A stretch of 5,029 bases of DNA from Acidobacteriaceae bacterium (GTDB lineage: Bacteria > Acidobacteriota > Terriglobia > Terriglobales > Acidobacteriaceae). The notes beneath the pieces are model-generated. The model saw nothing but the letters and a program-made list of their open reading frames with translations. It was not told where the DNA came from and did not search any database. The stretch spans positions 13,576-18,604 of the forward strand of contig PMWR01000329.1 of assembly GCA_003166055.1 (NCBI GenBank), given 5' to 3'. This document shows positions 1 to 5,029 of the stretch, in pieces (positions within the stretch are counted from its first letter, which is position 1; each line of letters begins with the position of its first letter). Both the position numbers and the translations under genes were made by a program.

Positions 1-611
1 ACGGTGGTGATCAGCAGGTTGCGCACCCACGGATCGCCTTTGGGCGCCGGCGGCGCAGCGGGCGTTTCCGCCGGGCGGAAGAGCGCGTAAGAGCCGCGAA
101 TGCGCGTGATCTTTTCGCGAATCCGATGCAGGATGGAATGAATCTCCGACGCGTCTCCGAAGGCGAAACGCCCGCGGTAGCCGAGCAGCAGGCAGAGAGC
201 ATGCAACTCGAGCACATCGGCGACCTCAGCGGATTCGGGGCGATTGAGCAGCTCGGTGACATTGCGAAAGAAGTTTTCTCCCGCAACGTGTCCTCCGAAC
301 ATTTCTTCCTGGAGCGGACGGCGCGACCAGTCGGCGAAGGTCGGGTCTTTGGAACTCAGCACGCTTTCGTCGAGAAATCCAATCATGGCGTAGATGGCCA
401 TCTTGGAGGCTTCATCGCTGTAACCCATCGCGGATGCATCTTTGACGGCTGCTGAAATCATCTTGCGCAGCGTGGCGCGGAAGGTCTCGGCATTCTCAAC
501 GCGCTGCACAAAAAAGCGCGTGCGCAAAATGACGGTGAACACTTCCTGAAAGGCCAGCGCCAGGTTGTTGGTTTTCATCTCTGTAGGAGCAGAAATTTGA
601 GGGGGCGTCAT
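1..611 (-). CDS. tssL: TssL/DotU-family T6SS inner-membrane protein, C-terminus cut off by the window edge
   Basis: This gene encodes the DotU/TssL component of the T6SS membrane complex, an inner-membrane protein with a cytoplasmic domain that works with TssM and contacts TssK. I translated 203 residues by hand. Seen: an N-terminal helical segment (about 15-60), the motif LDESVL at 80-85, GENFFRNVTELLNR at 111-124, and LCLLLGYRGRF at 139-149. These match conserved positions of the DotU family (LDE, GExFF, clllGxxGrf). A Pro/Ala-rich linker (180-191) is followed by WVRNLLITT, the probable start of the C-terminal transmembrane helix, where the window ends. The start at 611 is chosen because the ATG overlaps the tssK stop as ATGA and has a GGAG 8 nt upstream. 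Whether a C-terminal OmpA-like peptidoglycan-binding domain follows cannot be seen. Family assignment is strong. Confidence 0.93.
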   Translation of the reverse strand, partial: MTPPQISAPTEMKTNNLALAFQEVFTVILRTRFFVQRVENAETFRATLRKMISAAVKDASAMGYSDEASKMAIYAMIGFLDESVLSSKDPTFADWSRRPLQEEMFGGHVAGENFFRNVTELLNRPESAEVADVLELHALCLLLGYRGRFAFGDASEIHSILHRIREKITRIRGSYALFRPAETPAAPPAPKGDPWVRNLLITT

Positions 612-1960
612 TCGGAGGTCTCCATGATGATGGTGAGGTCAAAGTTTGCGTCACCGAGGTCGCCGGGCAGATAGACGCCGACCTGTTTGGTCTGGAGAAT
701 ATGCTGCCAGCACGCGCCGCTGAGGGAGACGGAGAAATAGTGCATGTCGGCCTGCGAGTGAAGCGCGGCGGGCGGGACTGGGACGTGCATGAGCTCAAGG
801 CCGGGGAGCGCGCGCTGAACCAGTTTGGCAACACCTTCGGCTGAGCAGACTTTGACGAGTTTGGGCGTCTGCCGAAGCAGGACGGATTCAGTGACCGAGG
901 AGCGGATGCCGAAGATCCATCGTGCACGGCGCAGGCAACGCTCATCCTTTACGTCAGCCGCGTAGATGTAGTTGTCCGCCTTGCGGAATTGGAGCGTGAC
1001 GGTGTTGGAGGGCGCGACGACCTCGAGGTAACGGCGGATCAAAACATCCAGATCTTTGAAAGTGGTTGTCAGGTCAAGGTGGCGATAGGGCGGGATCTGG
1101 TCCTGCGAGGATTCGAGGGCAAAGGTGCTGAGCGAGCCGGCGAGCCGGGCAAGATCGCGGTAGACCTCTTCGGGGTGACTGCGACGGTCCTGAAGATGAT
1201 GGCGCAAGGCAGGAAGCGTGGAGCAAAGCGCATGAAGAAACCAGTAGTTGGCGACATCGAGCGCCGAGGTTCCGAGCTCGAATCGGCCGGAACTCAGCCT
1301 CAGGCTGCGCGTCGAAGTGATTTTCTCGTCGATGGCTTGCGTCAGGCGGTGAAGGAGCAGAACCAGGCTCTGGCTGGCGCTGATGCGAAGGGATGGCGGA
1401 ATGAATTCAGGGTCGGAGGTAAATCCGCCGGTCCCGTCGCGGAGAATGCGGGCGATGGGGAAGGAAACGGTGTCTGGAGAAAGCTGGGCCTGGCTGAGGA
1501 GGACGATATTCTTGCGGGCGAACGAGACACTATATTCGCCCTGGCCGACGGACTCGTCTCTAAGTGTCCTCTGGACTGCGCCGTAGCGCACGCCCGCGCC
1601 GCCGGCAAGATCGCAGTCAAGGCCCTGGTCGTAGCGCGGCGGAATGGCAAGATGGAGGATGATTTCACTGTCGGTGGATGGAAAAAGATTGCTGAGATTC
1701 GCGGGTTCGGGAGCGGAGTCGCAGTCGGGAATGTCGAAGATGAGGCCGTCGGGAAGAATGCCCGAAGCAAAACTCAGGACGGCGAGACCATTGCGGAGGG
1801 CCTCTGAATCGATGGAGAAATGGAGAAATCCCCATGGCTCCTGGCGCAGATTGGAACTGAGGAACCACAGCGTGTCTTCGAAATAACGGCTCTGCGTCTG
1901 GAAGTGATGGGGACCGAGATGCATGCCTTCCGACCAGACGACGCGCGACAGAAACTTCAT
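608..1960 (-). CDS. tssK: T6SS baseplate subunit TssK (ImpJ/VasE family), complete
   Basis: TssK is a trimeric baseplate protein that joins the T6SS baseplate to the TssJLM membrane complex. The 450-residue length is normal for the family. The N-terminus carries the signature VVWSEGMHLGPHHFQ (residues 7-21), the usual 'V.W.EGm.L.PhHFQ' opening. The C-terminal receptor-binding region ends with the family pattern YFSVSLSGACW (408-418) and VGVYLPGDL (420-428). The start at 1960 is set by that N-terminal signature. The minus strand just upstream reads CTCCCTCCT, so there is no Shine-Dalgarno sequence. In its place a candidate leader ORF ends in an ATGA overlap with this start. Downstream, the stop overlaps the tssL start by 4 bp, so the two form one translational unit. 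A good promoter lies at 2136-2165. No tssJ-like lipoprotein gene is visible next to it. Confidence 0.95.
   Translation of the reverse strand: MKFLSRVVWSEGMHLGPHHFQTQSRYFEDTLWFLSSNLRQEPWGFLHFSIDSEALRNGLAVLSFASGILPDGLIFDIPDCDSAPEPANLSNLFPSTDSEIILHLAIPPRYDQGLDCDLAGGAGVRYGAVQRTLRDESVGQGEYSVSFARKNIVLLSQAQLSPDTVSFPIARILRDGTGGFTSDPEFIPPSLRISASQSLVLLLHRLTQAIDEKITSTRSLRLSSGRFELGTSALDVANYWFLHALCSTLPALRHHLQDRRSHPEEVYRDLARLAGSLSTFALESSQDQIPPYRHLDLTTTFKDLDVLIRRYLEVVAPSNTVTLQFRKADNYIYAADVKDERCLRRARWIFGIRSSVTESVLLRQTPKLVKVCSAEGVAKLVQRALPGLELMHVPVPPAALHSQADMHYFSVSLSGACWQHILQTKQVGVYLPGDLGDANFDLTIIMETSE
620..623 (-). promoter_or_regulatory. Ribosome binding site of tssL
   Basis: GGAG lies on the minus strand inside the last codons of tssK, 8 nt before the tssL ATG at 611. 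It supports that start. It is one arm of a small palindrome (GGAGACCTCC, 614-623). With the 4-bp ATGA overlap, this suggests translation of tssL coupled to tssK. Confidence 0.6.
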
Positions 1961-2064
1961 AGGAGGGAGACCACCGTGGGCGAGAGTTGGAGATCGGTTG
2001 TGCTTCCAAATCGATGCAAGGCGAGGATGAAGTAATGGCAGTTCGAACTTCGTTGAAGGTGCAT
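1957..2064 (-). CDS. Candidate 35-codon leader ORF coupled to tssK
   Basis: A short ORF of 35 codons lies in the tssK 5' leader. It starts with ATG at 2064-2062 and has GGAGAG (2070-2075) 5 nt upstream. It ends with TGA at 1959-1957, overlapping the tssK ATG as ATGA. The peptide begins MHLQRSSNCHYF and ends TVVSLL. I recognise no family, signal sequence or attenuator-type codon run. Its interest is in the context: tssK lacks its own Shine-Dalgarno sequence, and this ORF offers ribosome delivery by termination-reinitiation, the same arrangement as at the tssK-tssL junction. Chance is a real alternative, since GC-rich DNA often leaves 35 open codons. The combination of ATG, well-placed Shine-Dalgarno sequence and exact ATGA overlap is what argues against chance. 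The peptide itself may have no function. Confidence 0.35.
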   Translation of the reverse strand: MHLQRSSNCHYFILALHRFGSTTDLQLSPTVVSLL

Positions 2065-2125
2065 GAAGTCTCTCCGGGCAGCGCCAGAAAATCCTTTGTG
2101 GAGCCTATTCGTCCGGCGAGGTGAG

Positions 2126-2137
2126 ATGCAAGTGCAT
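2126..2137. promoter_or_regulatory. Small palindrome at the tssK transcription start, possible operator
   Basis: ATGCA-AG-TGCAT is a 5-2-5 inverted repeat that overlaps the end of the -10 box and covers the predicted start point of tssK transcription. This is where a repressor site would be expected. It is short and no known regulator's consensus is claimed. Confidence 0.25.
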
Positions 2138-2165
2138 TATACGCAAAATCTTTTTTGGCTGAAAA
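2136..2165 (-). promoter_or_regulatory. Sigma70-like promoter for tssK-tssL
   Basis: On the minus strand a perfect TATAAT (2141-2136) is preceded, after an 18-bp spacer, by TTTTCA (2165-2160), a 4/6 match to TTGACA. The spacer contains an A tract followed by TTTT. The predicted transcription start is near 2129, giving a leader of about 170 nt before tssK. It is the best promoter-like sequence I saw in the window. Confidence 0.6.
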
Positions 2166-2210
2166 GGTAAATCGGGAGCAGCGAATGATTTATGCTACCC
2201 GCATCGCAAC

Positions 2211-2215
2211 GGAGG
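2211..2215 (+). promoter_or_regulatory. Ribosome binding site of the motif-repeat gene
   Basis: GGAGG is placed 9 nt before the ATG at 2225. It is a strong Shine-Dalgarno match and fixes the start of the 626-codon gene. Confidence 0.75.
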
Positions 2216-2224
2216 CCTGATTGA

Positions 2225-4105
2225 ATGGACAAACCGACGTCACCTGCTGGACAAAGCGATTCCAATTCTCCCTGGCTGGAGGATTCCATTTCGGGACAGG
2301 GCTTTGGCGCAACCGGCATTTTTGGTGCGGTGAATTCGCCCGAACCGGGGAAGGGCCCACCGGATTCCAGCTCTGAGCCCGACCTGTTCGCCAACCGGGT
2401 AACAGATGCAGCGAAACCACAGCCAGTGTTCCCGTCAACCCCGCAACCGGCCTCAACCCCGACGGCCTTGGCGGAGCCAGTGGTGCACCGCGTGGTATTC
2501 GGCAGTGGAGCGGCAGAGAACTCGCCGGAACTGCTTGATCGAATGCGAATGGCATCCGTGGAAAGAGCGGCCGCGGTTGAGAAGCCACCTGCCGCTGAGG
2601 CAGGCAGCAAGGGTAGCGGAGGATTTACCGAATTGCTGCGTGCCCTGGGGAGCGAACCGCCCGCAGCGCCGGTTGCCGCAACGGAGACGCCGCACTCGGC
2701 GCAGGATTTCGGGTTCACGTCCATGCTTCGGACGCTTGGCACGGCGCAGGCGCCGGCGGCTCAAACAGAAGATCCCATGAGGACTGGGCAGCCTGCCGGT
2801 CCCTTTGCCCGGTCCAGTCCGGCAGATCCCACGAGAGCTTCCGCGGCTTCAGTGTCTAGCGGATTTACCGAATTGCTGCGTGCAACGCATGCGGGAGCGT
2901 CAGAGTTTGGTGTTCAGCAGGGGCAGGGCTCGGGGCTGGGTGGAGCACCCGTTGCTGGCGGAGCGGCCGGGGTGGTTCCGGCTCCCTTCGAGAGCAAACC
3001 GGGAGCATTCACGCAAATGTTCAATACATTGGGAGGCGCCGATCCGAATCCGCCAGTGCCTGCACCGCCCGATCGGGGATCGGGGATTCCCGCCCGCGGT
3101 GGCGCCGGATCCTTCACGGAAATGCTGTCGCTTGTTCCGCCGTCGGCTGCCGGAGAGCCCCCCTTTCGCGAGGAGCGCAAGCCTTCGGCGGGTGGCCTGG
3201 ACTATAGTCCTGCCCCTGGAACGGCGAGCCCATTGGAGGCGAACCGTGATCCATTCTCTTCCTTGCCCTTACCGGGGGCTGAGCCGATTCAAAATGCGCC
3301 GCCAGGGTCGGGAGTTGGGATGACGCAGCTGATGCGAATGCTGGATGAGCCTTCCAAAGCGACAACGCCTCGCCTGGACGCCGCACCCGCGAGCGCTCCG
3401 TCCGGAACTCCTCCCGGCATTCGCACTCAGACATTCGCGTCTCTGGAGTCGTCAAACGAGCCTGGAGCGCCGGCGGCAAAGGCGCCCGATTGGGCTTCGC
3501 CTCAGGCAGCGCCGGGTCAGGGGCGGTATCCATTTTCGCGTGAAGCGAGCTTTCAAGCCCGCCAGAATGTGCAGCCAGTGAGCCCACCTCCTGCAGCACC
3601 GGGGGCGTCCGGGGCGAGTTTGTATACCCAAATTATCGATGCTTCAAGGATGCGGGAGCAGTCGATGAGGGGTGGTGCGGCTGCGGTGAACCCGGTCTCG
3701 TCTCCGCCCCCGCCGCAGAGCTTCGGGCCTGTTCCACCGCCAGTCCCCATGCCGAATTATCCGATCCCAATGCCACCGGCGGCAGGAGGGATGAGCGGGA
3801 TGGGAGGAATGCCTCAACCGGGGGGATTCGTTCCACCGCAGGTTCCCAACTATCCCATGCCCGGCTACCCGATGAATGCCGGGCCACATGCTGGCGGGAT
3901 GCCGGCGATGGGCGGGAGCATGCCGCAGGCGCCAGGAATGTATGCGCCGTCTGTGCCAGTTCCTCCCGTTCCGCAGGCTCCGCCGGTCAGGCCGCCTGAT
4001 CCGGCGGCAGGGAAGACACAGCAAATCCTGCTCATCATGGGCGTGGTGATCATCGTTTTGCTGGTCGCAATCCTGGTGACGGTGGTCTTCCTGATGAAGC
4101 ACTGA
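2225..4105 (+). CDS. Tail-anchored, disordered protein with about seven FT-x-[LM] motif repeats; function unknown
   Basis: I do not recognise a named family for this 626-residue protein. Nearly all of it is Pro/Ala/Gly/Ser-rich and probably disordered. Within it a short motif recurs: FTELLRALG (134-142), FTSMLRTLG (164-172), FTELLRATH (214-222), FTQMFNTLG (262-270), FTEMLSLVP (297-305), MTQLMRMLD (366-374) and YTQIIDASR (467-475). A weaker TFASLESS lies at 403-410. Spacers are 21-92 residues. Residues 490-595 are Pro/Met/Gly-rich, with two PNYP copies (510-513, 541-544) and two Met-Gly clusters (521-529, 557-566). The end is a single hydrophobic helix (about 601-624) followed only by KH, after GKTQQ. 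There is no N-terminal signal peptide, so the family-independent reading is a C-tail-anchored inner-membrane protein with its bulk in the cytoplasm. It is divergent from tssK and convergent with the 4128-4733 gene. A role as a multivalent docking scaffold is inference. The coding call is strong (good Shine-Dalgarno, long open frame, repeated motifs in frame). Confidence 0.9.
   Translation: MDKPTSPAGQSDSNSPWLEDSISGQGFGATGIFGAVNSPEPGKGPPDSSSEPDLFANRVTDAAKPQPVFPSTPQPASTPTALAEPVVHRVVFGSGAAENSPELLDRMRMASVERAAAVEKPPAAEAGSKGSGGFTELLRALGSEPPAAPVAATETPHSAQDFGFTSMLRTLGTAQAPAAQTEDPMRTGQPAGPFARSSPADPTRASAASVSSGFTELLRATHAGASEFGVQQGQGSGLGGAPVAGGAAGVVPAPFESKPGAFTQMFNTLGGADPNPPVPAPPDRGSGIPARGGAGSFTEMLSLVPPSAAGEPPFREERKPSAGGLDYSPAPGTASPLEANRDPFSSLPLPGAEPIQNAPPGSGVGMTQLMRMLDEPSKATTPRLDAAPASAPSGTPPGIRTQTFASLESSNEPGAPAAKAPDWASPQAAPGQGRYPFSREASFQARQNVQPVSPPPAAPGASGASLYTQIIDASRMREQSMRGGAAAVNPVSSPPPPQSFGPVPPPVPMPNYPIPMPPAAGGMSGMGGMPQPGGFVPPQVPNYPMPGYPMNAGPHAGGMPAMGGSMPQAPGMYAPSVPVPPVPQAPPVRPPDPAAGKTQQILLIMGVVIIVLLVAILVTVVFLMKH
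2621..2643 (+). repeat. 23-bp perfect direct repeat, copy 1
   Basis: This segment is identical over 23 bp to 2861-2883, exactly 240 bp (80 codons) downstream in the same frame. It encodes GFTELLR plus the first bases shared by the next codon position. Flanking bases differ at both ends (a/c before, c/a after). Confidence 0.9.
2624..3649 (+). repeat. Array of seven FT-x-[LM] peptide motifs within the 626-residue protein
   Basis: Nine-codon motif copies begin at 2624, 2714, 2864, 3008, 3113, 3320 and 3623. The consensus is roughly [FYM]-T-[EQS]-[LMI]-[LFMI]-x-x-[LA]-G. It is usually preceded by Gly or a small residue (GGFT, FGFT, SGFT, GAFT, GSFT, VGMT). The copies become more divergent toward the C-terminus. 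Phe/Leu/Met in a helical register between disordered spacers is the usual look of short linear binding motifs. Confidence 0.8.
2861..2883 (+). repeat. 23-bp perfect direct repeat, copy 2
   Basis: This is the second copy of the 2621-2643 segment, covering the third FT motif of the protein. The codons are identical to those of copy 1, which is more than selection on the peptide alone would require. Confidence 0.9.
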
Positions 4106-4127
4106 TTGGGGAAGCGGGGAGAGGGCT

Positions 4128-4733
4128 CTAGTTGATGCGGATGGTAACCAGGCTTTGAATGACCCGCTGCTGGTTTACCGGGTTGGTCAGGTAGTTTGCT
4201 GAGGACTGAACGAGCGCGTCCGCAGTTCCCACCACGTTGGAGCAATAATTTGCTGCGGCTCCAAGTTTTCCTCCTGCCTTCGACGCCGCGCCGCAGCCGT
4301 AGATGAGCGGAAGGTAGATGAGATGAACACCTCCAGTGATCATGCCGGCGAGCGTCTTCTGGGCTACGATGCTGGTGAGGAGCGAAATCTGCTGCGCTTT
4401 GACTGCGGGGCTGCTGTTCGAGTTGTAGGCCTTCTCGAATTGAGGCGCCATACTCATGATGTTGCTTGCCAGGGACGCCAGGGTCGCGAGGTTGCCGGCA
4501 ACCTTTACTACCGGGCTGATGACGTTGTAGGCTGCTGCCCAGCGGGCGCTGACAACCATTCCACGGAAATTACCGGCCACATTCGTAGCGGCCACGTCCG
4601 TCATCCAACTGTAGCTGCGAAAGCCCTGGAGGCCGCTGATGGCGCGGAACCCATTGATTGCATAACTGGTGTTGCCGGCAACCAAGTCGGTTTTATGCAC
4701 GATCATTGTCAAGCTATCGGGTGCGCTCCCCAT
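4128..4733 (-). CDS. Uncharacterised 201-residue protein, moderately hydrophobic, in T6SS locus
   Basis: I do not recognise this protein. The start at 4733 is supported by CCGAGG 7 nt upstream; a second Met at residue 10 has no comparable site. There is no signal peptide at the N-terminus. The chain is rich in Ala, Gly, Ser, Asn and Val. Two stretches are notably non-polar: about 69-96 (VISPVVKVAGNLATLASLAS and on) and about 116-150 (ISLLTSIVAQK, then AGMITGGVHLIYLPLIYG). They could be amphipathic or weak membrane helices. There are two cysteines (147, 164), flanking a Gly/Ala-rich segment. The gene lies downstream of a TssK-like gene on the same strand and ends 22 bp from the end of the motif-repeat gene. 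A secreted T6SS cargo or effector, or an accessory membrane protein, are possible readings from context. Neither is shown by a motif. The coding call rests on frame length, start site and sensible composition. Confidence 0.75.
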   Translation of the reverse strand: MGSAPDSLTMIVHKTDLVAGNTSYAINGFRAISGLQGFRSYSWMTDVAATNVAGNFRGMVVSARWAAAYNVISPVVKVAGNLATLASLASNIMSMAPQFEKAYNSNSSPAVKAQQISLLTSIVAQKTLAGMITGGVHLIYLPLIYGCGAASKAGGKLGAAANYCSNVVGTADALVQSSANYLTNPVNQQRVIQSLVTIRIN

Positions 4734-4740
4734 GGTTCAG

Positions 4741-4746
4741 CCTCGG
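4741..4746 (-). promoter_or_regulatory. Ribosome binding site of the 201-residue gene
   Basis: CCGAGG on the minus strand ends 7 nt before the ATG at 4733. It contains the GAGG core and decides in favour of the first Met over the Met at codon 10. Confidence 0.5.
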
Positions 4747-4762
4747 TTTGATCTTGTCCGCA

Positions 4763-4792
4763 AGGGTACCCTGTTCTTTTGAATCACGTCAA
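4763..4792 (-). promoter_or_regulatory. Weak candidate promoter for the 201-residue gene
   Basis: TTGACG (4792-4787), a 5/6 match to the -35 consensus, is followed after 18 bp by TACCCT (4768-4763), which keeps only TA...T of the -10 consensus. The -10 half lies in a perfect 10-bp palindrome, AGGGTACCCT (4763-4772). If real, the 201-residue gene would have its own transcript, separate from the upstream TssK-like gene. Confidence 0.3.
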
Positions 4793-4800
4793 GGTAGCTG

Positions 4801-4851
4801 CCAGCCAGAGTCTGCCTGGAGGATGAGACTCTTTCGTTCCGCGGGACGAAA
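4801..4851. repeat. Cluster of three inverted repeats after the TssK-like gene
   Basis: Three inverted repeats are packed into 51 bp. The first, at 4832-4851, pairs TTTCGT with ACGAAA around CCGCGG and has a single non-complementary (G-T) position. The second pairs 4808-4813 (GAGTCT) with 4826-4831 (AGACTC). The third is a 19-bp near-palindrome at 4801-4819 (CCAGCCAGA-G-TCTGCCTGG, one mismatch). The second and third share 4808-4819 and so could not form together. They begin 4 bp after the stop of the TssK-like gene. A terminator is possible, but no T tract follows on the minus strand, so factor-independent termination is not supported. Confidence 0.45.
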
Positions 4852-4855
4852 CGCG

Positions 4856-5029
4856 TTACGCCGGTTGCGCCAGCAGGATGACCAATTCCATTTGCGGGTT
4901 CAGGATCTCGGCCGGGGCGTGAACAGCGAAGTTGCGTGCGCGCAGCACCGATTCCCAAAGCTGCCCACCCTGCTCAATGGCGAAATACTGGTGGCGCAGC
5001 TTTACGGGGATCGATCGCGGCGGCGTGGG
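4856..5029 (-). CDS. tssK: C-terminal end of a second TssK-like T6SS baseplate protein (partial)
   Basis: The minus-strand frame from the right edge is open for 57 codons and ends in TAA at 4858-4856. The peptide contains RSIPVKLRHQYFAIEQGGQL (5-24), followed by a Trp and then FAVHAPAEI (34-42) and MELVILLAQPA (47-57). This follows the TssK C-terminal pattern: IPv-x(n)-YF-x-[IV]-x(3)-G-x(2)-W-x(3)-L-x(n)-[AV]-x-[VY]-x-P-[AG]-[ED], then an alternating hydrophobic final strand. It lines up with residues 408-450 of the complete TssK at 608-1960 (YF, G, W, L, V, P and the final hydrophobic strand shared). The two are clearly different in sequence, so this would be a divergent paralog and not a recent copy. 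The N-terminal signature lies outside the window, so identity rests on the C-terminal pattern alone. Confidence 0.75.
   Translation of the reverse strand, partial: PTPPRSIPVKLRHQYFAIEQGGQLWESVLRARNFAVHAPAEILNPQMELVILLAQPA

Noticed and set aside
989..1807. Plus-strand open frame of 272 codons, antisense to tssK
   Set aside because: It lies entirely inside tssK, whose protein has clear family signatures. The antisense product has no recognisable motif and looks like a GC-rich shadow frame.
2191..2196. TATGCT as a -10 box for the motif-repeat gene
   Set aside because: It is a 4/6 match, and no acceptable -35 is found at 16-19 bp (TAAATC at 17 bp). It could be used with an activator, but the sequence alone does not support it.
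1961..2224. A tssJ lipoprotein gene next to tssK
   Set aside because: I looked for a lipobox-bearing ORF in the spacer and found only the 35-codon leader ORF, which has no lipoprotein signal.
2137..2742. Minus-strand open frame of 201 codons opposite the start of the motif-repeat gene
   Set aside because: Its product is a Ser/Gly/Pro mixture typical of antisense to low-complexity GC-rich coding sequence, and it would overlap the tssK promoter region.
4106..4127. Bidirectional terminator between the two convergent genes
   Set aside because: The 22-bp spacer is a purine-rich run with no inverted repeat and no T tract on either strand.
4323..4751. Plus-strand open frame of 142 codons opposite the 201-residue gene
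   Set aside because: It has no convincing ribosome binding site or motif. The minus-strand frame has a Shine-Dalgarno sequence, a sensible composition and a tidy convergent end.
4737..4958. Minus-strand open frame of 73 codons ahead of the 201-residue gene
   Set aside because: It overlaps, in another frame, the C-terminus of the TssK-like protein, which shows a family pattern. Its Arg-rich product has none.
1..5029. CRISPR arrays, tRNA or rRNA genes, insertion sequences, attachment sites
   Set aside because: I saw no regularly spaced repeats, cloverleaf-like segments, transposase motifs or terminal inverted repeats with target duplications.

Overview
The window is part of a type VI secretion system (T6SS) locus from a GC-rich Gram-negative bacterium. 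The style of the long protein at 2225-4105, a disordered Pro/Ala/Gly-rich chain with repeated FT-x-[LM] motifs and a C-terminal membrane anchor, together with the divergent TssK/TssL sequences, makes me favour Acidobacteriota. That assignment is inference from style, because no taxonomic marker gene is present.

Layout. Reading the minus strand from right to left, the window opens with the last 57 codons of a TssK-like baseplate protein (4856-5029). A 122-bp spacer follows that is rich in inverted repeats. Next comes an unrecognised 201-residue, moderately hydrophobic protein (4128-4733). Convergent with it, and only 22 bp away, is the sole plus-strand gene (2225-4105). This encodes a 626-residue low-complexity protein with about seven copies of a short FT-containing motif and a single C-terminal transmembrane segment. 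A 264-bp divergent intergenic region separates it from a second, complete tssK (608-1960, minus). That tssK overlaps by 4 bp (ATGA) the start of tssL/dotU, which runs off the left edge (1-611).

How the parts fit. TssK is the baseplate component that links the phage-like baseplate and sheath to the membrane complex. TssL is an inner-membrane component of that complex. Their overlapping arrangement is the classical co-translated pair. The divergent region holds a good sigma70-like promoter for tssK-tssL (TATAAT with TTTTCA at 18 bp). It also holds a candidate 35-codon leader ORF with its own Shine-Dalgarno sequence, whose stop overlaps the tssK start in the same ATGA fashion. tssK has no Shine-Dalgarno sequence of its own, so it may depend on coupling to this leader.

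Most interesting content. The main item is the tail-anchored, motif-repeat protein embedded in the T6SS locus, which looks like a membrane-tethered multivalent docking scaffold. The others are the presence of two different TssK C-termini within 5 kb, the possible leader ORF of tssK, and the uncharacterised 201-residue protein between them.
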